From the NCBI GenBank assembly GCA_903834465.1, contig CAILJB010000010.1, positions 1 through 64,000 of the forward strand: a DNA stretch of 64,000 bases. The letters are read 5' to 3'. Both the position numbers and the translations under genes were made by a program. Source of the stretch: an uncultured Pseudomonadota bacterium (GTDB lineage: Bacteria; Pseudomonadota; Gammaproteobacteria; Methylococcales; Methylomonadaceae). Below, piece by piece: positions 54,950 to 64,000 of the stretch; positions within the stretch are counted from its first letter, which is position 1, and each line of letters starts with the position of its first letter. A model generated the notes under the pieces. That model was not told the origin of the DNA. It made no database searches and saw nothing but the letters and a program-made list of their open reading frames with translations.

Positions 54950-57592
54950 CTAAAATCTTACAAATTCATCTTCATTATGTAACTGTTTAATCATTACAGG
55001 TTTTTTAACGGGCGGTTTCACATGTTTGGTTTTAGAACTCGTCAATACTGAACTCGCCGCATCCCCCACCACTGTGAAGAATGTCATAAGTTCTTGCAAT
55101 TGGTCGGCTTGTGCGCTCATTTCTTCAGATGTTGCCGCTAACTCATCTGATGAACTCGCATTTTGCTGTGTAATTTGATTGAGCTGATTCATCGCAACAT
55201 TGATTTGTCTTACGCCCGACGATTGCTCTTCAGAAGCTGCTGAAATTTCTTGTACTAAATCGGACGTTTTTTTGATTGATGGGACAATGGTATCCAACAA
55301 TTTTCCTGCACTTTCCGCCATACTTACGCTGCTTTCAGCAAGTGCGCTGATTTCTTGCGCGGCAATTTGACTACGTTCTGCAAGTTTGCGTACTTCGGCA
55401 GCAACGACGGCAAATCCTTTGCCATGTTCACCCGCTCGCGCCGCTTCAATTGCTGCATTTAACGCTAACAAGTTGGTTTGATAAGCAATGTCATCGATGA
55501 TGCCGATTTTTCCTGCAATACTTTTCATCGCTTCCACAGTTTCATTGACAGCTCCGCCACCTTGCACGGCTTCTTTACTTGCCTGAGTTGCCATCCCGTC
55601 GGTAACTTTAGCGTTTTCAGTATTTTGATTGATGGATGCTGACATTTCTTCAACCGCGGCACTGGTTTCTTCAACGCTAGCAGCTTGTTCACTTGTCGCC
55701 TGGCTCATACTTTGAGCGGTGGCAGAAACTTGTTCGCTGGCGGAAGCGATATTGGACGTTGCACTGGAAACTTCGCTAATTACCTGTGAAATTTTAGCAA
55801 CGGTATTGTTTACCGTATCTTTGAAATCTTTGAGTTGTCCTTTGTAATCGCCATTCACAGTTTGAGTTAAATCGCCCTTTTCCATTTCTATGAGTACGGC
55901 TATGGCTTCATTTACAGGAAGAACAATGGCATCCAGCATATTATTAACACCACTAATCACTTCACTGTATGCGCCATTGAACTGTTCGGGTTTACCACGT
56001 TCGGACAATAAGCCATCTCTGGAAGCAGAAATAAGATGTTGCAGCTCTTTTAGTAAACCTTGCAACGTCATTGCTACATTATTGACCGCTTGTTTCATTT
56101 TTTCGTGATCACCCTTGTAGGTTTGGGTAATTAACTCGTCAATGTTGCCGGCGGAAATTTGTGCCAAAATTCGATTTCCTTCGCCAATCGGTAACAGAAT
56201 GGCATCAAGCATCTCATTTACGCCGCTCACCACTTCACCATACGCGCCTTTGAAGTGTTCCGATTTGCCACGTTCAGACAATTGTCCGTCCCGTGATGCC
56301 ATCGTGAGTCGTTGCAATTCTTTTTGCAGCCCTTGTAACGTCATTGCCACGTTGTTGACGGCTTGCTTCATTTTTTCGTGATCGCCTTTATAGGTTTGGG
56401 TAATTAACTCGTCGATGTTACCGGCAGAGATTTGAGCCAAAATTCGATTCCCTTCCCCAATCGGTAACAGAATGGCATCGAGCATCTCGTTCACATCGCT
56501 AATCACTTCACCGTACGCGCCTTTGAATTGTTCCGATTTGCCACGTTCAGAAAGTAGTCCTTCTTTGGACGCGACCGTAAGCCGTTGCAGCTCTTTTTGT
56601 AAACTTTGCTGCACTTCAATAACACGCGCTAAACTTTTAGCCACAAGGTCATTATCCGAACGTACATTAACCTTAATTGATAAATTCCCATCCGCAATAC
56701 TTTGAGCCTCTGTTGCTTGTTGATTTATTGCATCAATGACTAAATTTAGATTATTTTTGATGGTATTAAAGTCACCGTTGTAAGTATCGGTAATTTTGGA
56801 TGGTACATCCCCTTTGGAGATGCAATCTACATAATTTGCCGCGACATTTAGTGGGTTAATTACGGCATCCAAACAATTATTCACCCCTTCCACGACTTTA
56901 CGGTAATCCCCTTGATACTGACTGGCATCAGCGCGAGTTGCCAATTTACCGGCAATCGCGGCTTTTTCTAAGTTCGTCGCTTCGGCAACCATACGATTGA
57001 TAGCATCAATGCAGGTATTGAGGTTATTTTTGATGGTATTAAAGTCACCATTATAAATATCGGTAATTTTGGGTGGTATATCCCCTCTGGAGATGCAATC
57101 TACATAATTTGCCGCGACATTTAGTGGGTTAATCACGGCATCCAAACAATTATTCACCCCTTCCACGACTTTACGGTAATCACCTTGATATTGACTGGCA
57201 TCAGCACGAGTTGACAATTTGCCGGCAATCGCGGCTTTTTCTAAGTTCGTCGCTTCGGAAACCATACGATTGATGGCATCAATACAAGTATTGAGATTAT
57301 TTTTGATGGTATTAAAGTCACCATTATAAATATCGGTAATCTTAGGGGGCGTATCGCCTTTGGAAATACGTTCGATATAGTTCGTGGCGAGATTAAGTGG
57401 CTCAACGAGAGCATCGAGCATCTGATTGATTGAACTACCAAATTGTTGTGCTTCCTTAGTCAACATCGATGTATTGAAACGCTCTTTGGTTTTTCCAGAG
57501 ATAATGGCTTGAGTAACTCGTTGAATTTCGATAGTTGTTTGTTTTTCTTCCAATTCTTTTGTTTGATTGGAAAATAAATCACTTAGTTTCAT
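54950..57592 (-). CDS. soluble poly-HAMP methyl-accepting chemotaxis protein, 880 aa
   Basis: A cytoplasmic receptor without membrane segments. It begins [15 protein letters not shown], then repeated modules: three of the [34 protein letters not shown] type and two of the LQKELQRLT-(V/M)AS[21 protein letters not shown] type. Both types are spaced 91 residues. The signalling domain with [26 protein letters not shown] follows. The tail ends NEDEFVRF, a likely tether. The modules at 57263 and 56990 are exactly 273 bases apart. Its first 30 residues match the start of the receptor at 58182-60395, so both derive from one ancestor. Confidence 0.92.
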   Translation of the reverse strand: MKLSDLFSNQTKELEEKQTTIEIQRVTQAIISGKTKERFNTSMLTKEAQQFGSSINQMLDALVEPLNLATNYIERISKGDTPPKITDIYNGDFNTIKNNLNTCIDAINRMVSEATNLEKAAIAGKLSTRADASQYQGDYRKVVEGVNNCLDAVINPLNVAANYVDCISRGDIPPKITDIYNGDFNTIKNNLNTCIDAINRMVAEATNLEKAAIAGKLATRADASQYQGDYRKVVEGVNNCLDAVINPLNVAANYVDCISKGDVPSKITDTYNGDFNTIKNNLNLVIDAINQQATEAQSIADGNLSIKVNVRSDNDLVAKSLARVIEVQQSLQKELQRLTVASKEGLLSERGKSEQFKGAYGEVISDVNEMLDAILLPIGEGNRILAQISAGNIDELITQTYKGDHEKMKQAVNNVAMTLQGLQKELQRLTMASRDGQLSERGKSEHFKGAYGEVVSGVNEMLDAILLPIGEGNRILAQISAGNIDELITQTYKGDHEKMKQAVNNVAMTLQGLLKELQHLISASRDGLLSERGKPEQFNGAYSEVISGVNNMLDAIVLPVNEAIAVLIEMEKGDLTQTVNGDYKGQLKDFKDTVNNTVAKISQVISEVSSATSNIASASEQVSATAQSMSQATSEQAASVEETSAAVEEMSASINQNTENAKVTDGMATQASKEAVQGGGAVNETVEAMKSIAGKIGIIDDIAYQTNLLALNAAIEAARAGEHGKGFAVVAAEVRKLAERSQIAAQEISALAESSVSMAESAGKLLDTIVPSIKKTSDLVQEISAASEEQSSGVRQINVAMNQLNQITQQNASSSDELAATSEEMSAQADQLQELMTFFTVVGDAASSVLTSSKTKHVKPPVKKPVMIKQLHNEDEFVRF
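55900..57420 (-). repeat. 273-bp module arrays in the 880-aa receptor
   Basis: Near-identical segments at 56990 and 57263 mark a 273-base period, and the LSERGK modules at about 55980, 56260 and 56530 repeat with the same 91-codon unit. Runs of over 60 bases are nearly identical between copies, so recombination between modules is plausible. Confidence 0.8.
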
Positions 57593-57641
57593 TTGTATCT
57601 CCTAGCATGGTTTTTAAATCTAAAGTTTAAAAATGTGCAGC

Positions 57642-58172
57642 TTATGACAATTCCGCCGTTGGATGAGAATGCACCGTCGCTAACGTTGCCATATCATCCA
57701 TTGACAATACATGCTGAATATTGAGGATGATGACAAACTTGCCATTTATTTTTCCCATACCAGCAATAAAATCTGTGCGAATATCTGTACCAAATGAGGG
57801 GGCAGGTTCAATTTCATTCGCGGGTATTTCTAGCACCGCGTTTACAGCATCAACCATTACACCAACGCTGTGTGTTTCAGATTCTGTGGAAACTTCGATA
57901 ATAATAATGCAATTACGTCGCCCGACTAATGTGGGCGGTTTACCAAAACGCGCACTTAAATCAATGACCGGCACGACCGCCCCACGCAAGTTAATAACGC
58001 CTCGGATAAAATCTGGCATACGTGGCACTTCGGTTAGTTGACCATATTGAATGATTTCTTTGATACGAAGAATACTTGTGGCATAGGTCTCGCCGCTTAA
58101 CATAAAAGTGAGATATTGCTGTTGCTCTTCCATTACTGGCAATGTATTTGCGGCTTGTGTGATTGCACTCAT
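57642..58172 (-). CDS. cheW: chemotaxis coupling protein, cluster B
   Basis: A 176-residue CheW closely similar to the cluster A copy at 45421-45963. It shares YLTFMLSGETYATSILRIKEII, FIRGVINLRGAVVPVIDLSARFGK and AGMGKINGKFVIILNIQHVLSMDDMA. Differences concentrate in the first 15 and last 10 residues. It lies between two soluble receptor genes (9 bases after the upstream one and 49 before the next), so both receptors probably signal through it. Confidence 0.95.
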   Translation of the reverse strand: MSAITQAANTLPVMEEQQQYLTFMLSGETYATSILRIKEIIQYGQLTEVPRMPDFIRGVINLRGAVVPVIDLSARFGKPPTLVGRRNCIIIIEVSTESETHSVGVMVDAVNAVLEIPANEIEPAPSFGTDIRTDFIAGMGKINGKFVIILNIQHVLSMDDMATLATVHSHPTAELS

Positions 58173-58181
58173 CTTATTCTC

Positions 58182-60395
58182 CTAAAACCGAACAAATTCA
58201 GATTCATTGGGTGTTGCGGCATGCTTTGTTACAGCTATTTTTTTAACAGGAGGGTTATGATGTTTTGCCTTAGACATTACCGATTGCGTACCGGTACCAT
58301 CAATGGTGAAAAATGCCATAAGTTCTTGCAATTGTTGGGCTTGACCGCTCATTTCTTCTGAGGTTGCCGCTAGTTCTTCCGATGAACTCGCATTTTGCTG
58401 CGTAATCTGATTGAGCTGACTCATTGCCACATTGATTTGATGCACACCTGCCGATTGCTCTTCAGAGGCGGCGGTGATTTCTTGCACCAACTCGGATGTT
58501 TTCTTAATCGATGGCACGATAGTATCTAACAGTTTGCCAGCACTTTCCGCCATGCCGACGCTGTTTTCAGCGAGTTCACCAATTTCCTTAGCGGCGATTT
58601 GACTACGTTCAGCCAGTTTTCGCACTTCAGCTGCTACCACCGCAAAACCTTTACCATGTTCACCAGCGCGGGCGGCTTCAATTGCCGCGTTTAATGCTAA
58701 TAAGTTTGTTTGGTAAGCAATGTCGTCAATGATACCAATTTTTCCAGCAATACTTTTCATTGCGCCAACCGTTTCATTAACTGCTCCACCGCCTTGCACC
58801 GCTTCATCGCTGGCTTGAGTTGCCATACTATCGGTGACTTTAGCATTTTCAGTATTTTGGTTGATAGAAGATGACATTTGTTCAATAGAGGCACTGGTCT
58901 CCTCAACTGAAGCGGCTTGCTCGCTAGTTGCCTGACTGATGCTTTGTGCTGTGGCAGAAACTTCTTCACTGGCGGAAGCAATATTAGTTGCTGCGCCTGT
59001 TACTTCGCTGATTATTTGCGAGAGTTTTGCATTCGTGTTATTTACGGCATCCTTAAAGTCTTTGAGCTGACCTTTATAATCGCCATCGACCGTGAGGGTA
59101 AGATTTCCATGTTCCATTTCCATGAGTACCGCAACCACCTCGTTGACAGGAAGCACAATGCCATCCAACGTATTATTTACACCGTCAACAATTTTACGGT
59201 AATCACCTTGATGTTTACTCGCATCGGCGCGAGTTTGTAAACGCCCTTCTGCTGCAGCCACTTCCAACATACTCGCATCAAACACGAGATTTTGAATATT
59301 ATGTTTAAGCAACATCAACCATTCGTGAATTTGGTCATCATCAGATGCTTTTGTCATTTCTGCACTCATATCGCCATTGGCAATCTTTGTGATGTACGCA
59401 ATCAGCTCTGACAACCAAGCATGAACGCCATTTACAGACTGTTTCATTTTTTCATGGTCGCCTTTACAAGCAATTTCTACTTTTTGACGCAAGTTACCGC
59501 CGCTAATCAATGTCAAAATGCGATTGCCTTCGCCAATGGGTAACAAAATCGCATCGAGCATTTCGTTCACACCGCTGACGACTTCGGCATACGCGCCTTT
59601 GAATTGTTCAGGTTTTCCGCGTTCTGATAATTGTCCGTCTCGTGATGCAATCGTGAGCCGTTGTAATTCTTTTTGCAGTCCTTGTAACGTCGTCGCTACT
59701 TCATTGACGGCTTGCTTCATTTTTTCATGATCACCTTTATAGGTTTGAGCAATTAACTCATCAATTTTGCCACTAGAAATTTGTGCCAAAATACGATTAC
59801 CCTCGCCAATAGGTAACAAAATTGCATCAAGCATTTCGTTCACACCACTAATAACCTCAGCATACGAGCCTTTAAATTGTTCAGGTTTCCCGCGTTCTGA
59901 TAATTGTCCGTCTCGTGATGCAATCGTAAGTCGTTGTAATTCTTTTTGTAATGCTTGCTGCACATCAATAATCCGAATCAAGCTCTTAGCTGCGATGTCG
60001 TTTTCAGAACGCACATCAACTCTAACCGACAAGTCACCATCGGCGATGTGTTGAGCGGCTGTTGCTTGCTGATTTATGGCATCGATAACTAGATTGAGAT
60101 TATTTTTGATCGTATTGAAATCACCGTTGTAATTATCCGTAATTTTCGGTGGCGTATCGCCTTTGGAAATACGCTCAACATAATTTGAGGTCACATTGAG
60201 AGGCTGAGTGATGGCATCTAACATTTGATTGATTAAATTGCCAGACTGCTGCATTTCGCCTGTCAAAATAGAGATGTTGATACGTTCATTAACTTTCCCA
60301 TAAGTAATTGCTTGAGCAACTCGTTGGATTTCAAGAAAGTTTTTGTTTTCAGCCAATTGTTGACTTGGATTGGAAAATAAATTACTTAGTTTCAT
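58182..60395 (-). CDS. soluble poly-HAMP methyl-accepting chemotaxis protein, 737 aa
   Basis: A cytoplasmic receptor from the ATG at 60395, which follows AAGGAGATTCAA, a strong ribosome site. The start aligns with the 880-aa paralogue. Modules include one [14 protein letters not shown] unit, two [12 protein letters not shown](S/A)YAEV units and a divergent unit ([14 protein letters not shown]) before the signalling domain with [26 protein letters not shown]. The tail is PNESEFVRF. No membrane segment is seen. It lies 9 bases upstream of cheW. Confidence 0.92.
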   Translation of the reverse strand: MKLSNLFSNPSQQLAENKNFLEIQRVAQAITYGKVNERINISILTGEMQQSGNLINQMLDAITQPLNVTSNYVERISKGDTPPKITDNYNGDFNTIKNNLNLVIDAINQQATAAQHIADGDLSVRVDVRSENDIAAKSLIRIIDVQQALQKELQRLTIASRDGQLSERGKPEQFKGSYAEVISGVNEMLDAILLPIGEGNRILAQISSGKIDELIAQTYKGDHEKMKQAVNEVATTLQGLQKELQRLTIASRDGQLSERGKPEQFKGAYAEVVSGVNEMLDAILLPIGEGNRILTLISGGNLRQKVEIACKGDHEKMKQSVNGVHAWLSELIAYITKIANGDMSAEMTKASDDDQIHEWLMLLKHNIQNLVFDASMLEVAAAEGRLQTRADASKHQGDYRKIVDGVNNTLDGIVLPVNEVVAVLMEMEHGNLTLTVDGDYKGQLKDFKDAVNNTNAKLSQIISEVTGAATNIASASEEVSATAQSISQATSEQAASVEETSASIEQMSSSINQNTENAKVTDSMATQASDEAVQGGGAVNETVGAMKSIAGKIGIIDDIAYQTNLLALNAAIEAARAGEHGKGFAVVAAEVRKLAERSQIAAKEIGELAENSVGMAESAGKLLDTIVPSIKKTSELVQEITAASEEQSAGVHQINVAMSQLNQITQQNASSSEELAATSEEMSGQAQQLQELMAFFTIDGTGTQSVMSKAKHHNPPVKKIAVTKHAATPNESEFVRF

Positions 60396-60469
60396 TTGAA
60401 TCTCCTTAAACTGTGGTTGTTTAAATCTATTGAAAAACGCTAACTCGACTAACAATCTTTATTCAATGT

Positions 60470-62086
60470 TTAGAACCGTTCAAATTCAGCTTCATTAGGC
60501 AATTGTTTTGTCACTGTTATTTTTTTAACGGGCGGTTTAAAACGCTTGTTTGCTGACATCGTATTTGCAACATTACCCACAATGAAAAATGCCATAAGTT
60601 CTTGCAACTGCTGGGCTTGACCGCTCATTTCTTCTGAAGTTGCCGCTAACTCTTCTGATGAGGCGGCGTTTTGTTGGGTAACTTGATTAAGCTGATTGAC
60701 GGCGACATTGATTTGATTCACGCCTGTGGATTGTTCTTCAGATGCGGCAGTAATTTCTTGAACTAAATCTGATGTTTTTTTAATGGCAGGTACAATCGTA
60801 TCAAGCAATTTGCCAGCACTTTCAGCCCTATTAACACTGCTTTCTGCAAGTTCACCAATTTCTTTTGCCGCGATTTGACTGCGTTCAGCCAGTTTGCGTA
60901 CTTCCGCTGCCACAACTGCAAACCCTCTTCCATGTTCACCGGCTCTAGCAGCTTCAATGGCGGCGTTTAAAGCAAGTAAATTCGTTTGGTATGCAATATC
61001 ATCGATAATGCCAATTTTTCCAGCGATGCTTTTCATCGCGCTAACGGTTCCTTTAACGGCTTCACCGCCTTGTACTGCTTCGTTACTGGCTTGTGTTGCC
61101 ATCCCATCGGTAACTTTAGCATTTTCAGTGTTTTGGTTAATAGATGCGGACATTTGTTCAATGGCGGCACTCGTTTCTTCAACTGAAGCGGCTTGCTCAC
61201 TGGTGGCCTGGCTCATGCTTTGAGCTGTGGCAGAGACTTGTTCACTAGCGGATGCAATGTTAGTGGCGGCACTATTAACGTCACTAATAATTTGAGAGAG
61301 TTTCTCTACCATCCCTTTAATTGCTGCTAGCATGCTACTGTTATCACCTTGTTTGATTTCAACATTGACAGTCATGTCACCTGCCGCAATTTTTCTCACT
61401 ACTTCCGCTGCATAGACAGGCTCGCCTCCCAATTGCTGCACCAAATTTCGAACAATTAGCCAACCCATGATAAAGATTGTCACCAACACCAAAAAAGCGA
61501 TGATTATAGAGAGAGTGATGGCATTGCTTTTTACTTCTATAGCTTCGTCTGACGCTTTTTTTGCAAGCTGTACGTTATAATCGAAATCGTCGTTAATTAT
61601 TCCCGCAATTTTTTCCGATAAATCGATGGTTACAGCCATCATATCGCGTGCTTTCTCCGTGTGATTCGCCCTAGATTCCATTAAAATTGGCTCAAGCATC
61701 GCATCGAATTTCTCGAAATTTTTTCCTACCTCTTCGATATAGCCTTTGTCCTTATCGTCTGAAGCACAAGAAATGTTATTGCATCCATTTGTCAAGTATT
61801 TTTTAACATTCTCGAACACATTTTGGCGGTTATTTTTCAGAGTATTTTCGATTTCCAGCATTTTTGAGCTGTCAGTGTTTAAAATATGACGATTCATCTG
61901 GATACGAACACGCAAATAGTTTTTGCGTAAATCATCCATCAGCACCAAACTGGGTACTGTGTTGATGTTAGCGTAGTTAGCAGATTCATAAATTTTGTTC
62001 ATCTTCTGATAACTTAGTCCAGCTAAACTAAGGATGCCAATCAATGCAATGGCTATCAATAGATATAATCTTTGGGCGACTGTCAT
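60470..62086 (-). CDS. transmembrane methyl-accepting chemotaxis protein with 4-helix sensor
   Basis: A 538-residue receptor. Membrane segments are at about 7-25 and 191-214, enclosing a periplasmic helical domain (about 26-188) of the 4HB_MCP kind. That domain holds a Cys pair in [17 protein letters not shown] domain follows ([26 protein letters not shown]), then the signalling core with [26 protein letters not shown]. The tail is PNEAEFERF, matching the soluble receptors of these clusters. Its signalling core is very similar to theirs, so they can be expected to form mixed arrays. Confidence 0.93.
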   Translation of the reverse strand: MTVAQRLYLLIAIALIGILSLAGLSYQKMNKIYESANYANINTVPSLVLMDDLRKNYLRVRIQMNRHILNTDSSKMLEIENTLKNNRQNVFENVKKYLTNGCNNISCASDDKDKGYIEEVGKNFEKFDAMLEPILMESRANHTEKARDMMAVTIDLSEKIAGIINDDFDYNVQLAKKASDEAIEVKSNAITLSIIIAFLVLVTIFIMGWLIVRNLVQQLGGEPVYAAEVVRKIAAGDMTVNVEIKQGDNSSMLAAIKGMVEKLSQIISDVNSAATNIASASEQVSATAQSMSQATSEQAASVEETSAAIEQMSASINQNTENAKVTDGMATQASNEAVQGGEAVKGTVSAMKSIAGKIGIIDDIAYQTNLLALNAAIEAARAGEHGRGFAVVAAEVRKLAERSQIAAKEIGELAESSVNRAESAGKLLDTIVPAIKKTSDLVQEITAASEEQSTGVNQINVAVNQLNQVTQQNAASSEELAATSEEMSGQAQQLQELMAFFIVGNVANTMSANKRFKPPVKKITVTKQLPNEAEFERF

Positions 62087-62162
62087 TTTCTAAATCCTCT
62101 CTAAAAATTGATACAGTTTCTTTACATAGGAAAGCGGCCGTTCATGCTTTTATATCACTCAA

Positions 62163-64000
62163 CTATTTTGATGCGACAACAACTGTCGTTCCACCTTCGT
62201 CTTTTTCGTGTTCAATCTGATTCATTAACCCTGGCACATCAACAATCATTGCGACCTCACCGCTGCCCAAAATGGTAAATCCACCGATGCTCTTTTCACT
62301 TTTAAACAATTTCCCCAACGGCTTAATAACCGTTTGGAATTCGCCCATCAACTTGTCAACTACCAAACCGGCTTTATGCTCACCATAGCGAACAATAACG
62401 ACATTCTCACGTTGCACAACATCATCACCTTCGGTATCAAAATAGTCTCGTAACCGACGATAAGGTAATACTTCTCCGCGCAAATTGAGATATTGTCCAT
62501 CTCCCTCATCACCAGTCCACGCCTTTAACTCAATACATTCGACTACCATATCCAATGGAACAACAAAGATAGAGTTACCCACGCCCACCATAAAACCGTC
62601 GATAATGGCTAATGTTAGCGGTAAACGAATACGAATAGTGCTGCCTTGACCTTCAACACTGTCTAAATCGACGGTGCCGCGCAGGGCTTGGATGTTTCGG
62701 CGCACCACATCCATACCCACGCCGCGTCCAGATAAATTACTGACCACATCCGCAGTAGAAAATCCTGCTTCAAAAATAAGGTTATAAACTTCTTTGTCAG
62801 TTAAATTTGCACCTTCGGCAACTAATCCGCGCTCGATAGCTTTACTCATAATTTTTTCTTTGTTCAAGCCGCCACCATCATCGCTCACTTCAATTACAAT
62901 GCTACCTGCATCATGATAAGCATTGAGTTTAAGAGAACCTTTAACGGGTTTACCACGCGCAATACGCACCTCGGCGGGTTCGATACCGTGATCCATTGAG
63001 TTACGCACGAGATGAGTAAGGGGGTCGCCGATTTTTTCCACGACTGTTTTATCGAGTTCAGTTTCTGCACCACTGATAATTAAATCAATGTCTTTGCCTA
63101 ATTCTTTGCTCACATCACGCACCACTCGTTGAAAACGATTGAACGTGCCGCCGATTTGCACCATGCGTAACGCGAGAGCAGAATCGCGTACTTCTTCGAC
63201 CAATCGTGAAAGGGTTGCAGTGGATTCAATCAAGTCCGCCATATTGGCACGTCGCGCAATCAAGTTCGTTCCTGCGCCGGCGATAATGAGTTCCCCCACC
63301 AAATTGATAAGTTCATCGAGTTTTTCAGCATCGACACGAATCAAGTTGGCTTCAGTTTTTTTGTTTTCTTTAACTTGTTTTTGTTTTTCCAGTGCCGCAT
63401 CCACCACGGGTGGACTAACAACCTTTTGCTCAAGCAAAACTTCGCCGATAAGTTTTGGCGATTCATTGGAATTTTCTGATTGAAGATTGAGTATTGCATC
63501 TAATTCTTTTGGCGTTAAAGAACCACACTTAATAAGAATTTCGCCTAAACGCATTTCTTGTTCAGGTAATTCCAAAATCATTCGTTCGTATTCGGAGACT
63601 TTACTATGTGGTGGAAGGATATGAATTTCACAGTCGTCATGAACAAAATTGAAAACATTTTCAATGGTGATTTTGTCGGCATCACTGTCAAAGCTAATTT
63701 CAAATCCTAAATAACAGGATTCAGGATCCATTTCATCAACCGATGGAATGCTATCCATGACCGTTACCAGCTTTACAATTTTCCCCAATGTAGTCAAACA
63801 GCGCACAAAAGAAAAAGGATCCATGCCGTTTCTAAAAACCTCTAATCCAAAGCGCAAAGATAAATGCCAATAATCGGTACTTACTTCATCGCTCTGCACC
63901 GCTTTTTCTGTTTTGGTTTCTTGAATAACAGGTGTTTTATCTGAATCATTGGCGTGCGTTACGATTGCACCACTTAAATAAGTTTGTAATTGAGCGACTA
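62163..64000 (-). CDS. cheA: chemotaxis histidine kinase CheA, cluster B, 5' end missing
   Basis: The frame stays open to the right edge, so the N-terminal Hpt domain lies outside the window; a GTG at 63899 is internal. The visible part begins VAQLQTYLSGAIVTH, corresponding to residue 120 of the cluster A protein. The LSLRFGLEVFRNGMDP domain follows, then the MshEN-like pair (63381-63551), dimerisation helices, ATPase motifs (HLVRNSMDHGIEP, DDGGGLNKEKI, GRGVGMDVVRRN) and the CheW-like domain. It is highly similar to cluster A CheA. It is followed by the transmembrane receptor after 76 bases, with no STAS or cheY visible on this side. Confidence 0.95.
   Translation of the reverse strand, partial: VAQLQTYLSGAIVTHANDSDKTPVIQETKTEKAVQSDEVSTDYWHLSLRFGLEVFRNGMDPFSFVRCLTTLGKIVKLVTVMDSIPSVDEMDPESCYLGFEISFDSDADKITIENVFNFVHDDCEIHILPPHSKVSEYERMILELPEQEMRLGEILIKCGSLTPKELDAILNLQSENSNESPKLIGEVLLEQKVVSPPVVDAALEKQKQVKENKKTEANLIRVDAEKLDELINLVGELIIAGAGTNLIARRANMADLIESTATLSRLVEEVRDSALALRMVQIGGTFNRFQRVVRDVSKELGKDIDLIISGAETELDKTVVEKIGDPLTHLVRNSMDHGIEPAEVRIARGKPVKGSLKLNAYHDAGSIVIEVSDDGGGLNKEKIMSKAIERGLVAEGANLTDKEVYNLIFEAGFSTADVVSNLSGRGVGMDVVRRNIQALRGTVDLDSVEGQGSTIRIRLPLTLAIIDGFMVGVGNSIFVVPLDMVVECIELKAWTGDEGDGQYLNLRGEVLPYRRLRDYFDTEGDDVVQRENVVIVRYGEHKAGLVVDKLMGEFQTVIKPLGKLFKSEKSIGGFTILGSGEVAMIVDVPGLMNQIEHEKDEGGTTVVVASK

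Overview
The window looks like chromosomal DNA of an AT-rich gammaproteobacterium. Gene order and content suggest a sulfur-oxidising relative of the Beggiatoa/Thiotrichales type: DsrE/DsrF-like sulfurtransferases, a B12-dependent ribonucleotide reductase, a pyrophosphate-type phosphofructokinase, an NhaD antiporter and a very large chemotaxis complement. The genus cannot be fixed by reading alone. No rRNA, tRNA, CRISPR array, insertion sequence or phage gene was seen.

Layout. 1-1418: C-terminal part of a secreted RTX-type repeat protein. 1.5-7.7 kb: trmB, then on the minus strand nrdJ-pyrC' (class II ribonucleotide reductase and a dihydroorotase homologue that has lost its metal ligands), a membrane c-type cytochrome, and tusD-tusC. 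7.65-13.4 kb: two related transmembrane chemoreceptors and an EAL phosphodiesterase. 13.7-22.7 kb: PPi-phosphofructokinase, a convergent histidine kinase, then tsaC-pptase-glnE-inositol phosphatase family-response regulator-CheC on the plus strand. 22.7-26.1 kb: DUF934-cysI sulfite reductase, a RelE/XRE toxin-antitoxin pair and a small HEAT-like protein. 26.3-29.9 kb: nhaD, a fused outer-membrane cytochrome-porin resembling Cyc2, and a second copy of the membrane cytochrome. 29.9-41.2 kb (minus strand): envelope and lipoate genes (rlpA, dacA/C, dat, ybeD, lipB, lipA) and gpmI-envC-ctpA-argG-pyrB. 41.4-43.4 kb: rhodanese-secB-gpsA.

43.4-64.0 kb (minus strand): two paralogous chemotaxis clusters in tandem. 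In transcription order cluster A is MCP, cheY, STAS, cheA, (cheW relic), soluble MCP, cheW, cheR, cheB. Cluster B, running in from beyond the right edge, is cheA, membrane MCP, soluble MCP, cheW, soluble MCP, cheR, and then a strong terminator. The soluble receptors are built from repeated modules of 91 residues (poly-HAMP architecture), and the receptors in these clusters that precede cheW/cheR share an acidic -EFxxF C-terminus that may act as a CheR/CheB tether. Both CheA proteins carry a pair of 24-residue segments matching the c-di-GMP-binding MshEN pattern.

Most noteworthy: the pseudo-dihydroorotase PyrC', unlinked from its expected partner pyrB although both are in this window; the Cyc2-like cytochrome-porin beside a cytochrome family present twice; the MshEN-like insert in both CheA proteins; the duplicated chemotaxis clusters with a decayed cheW fragment; and an NrdR-box match before nrdJ.
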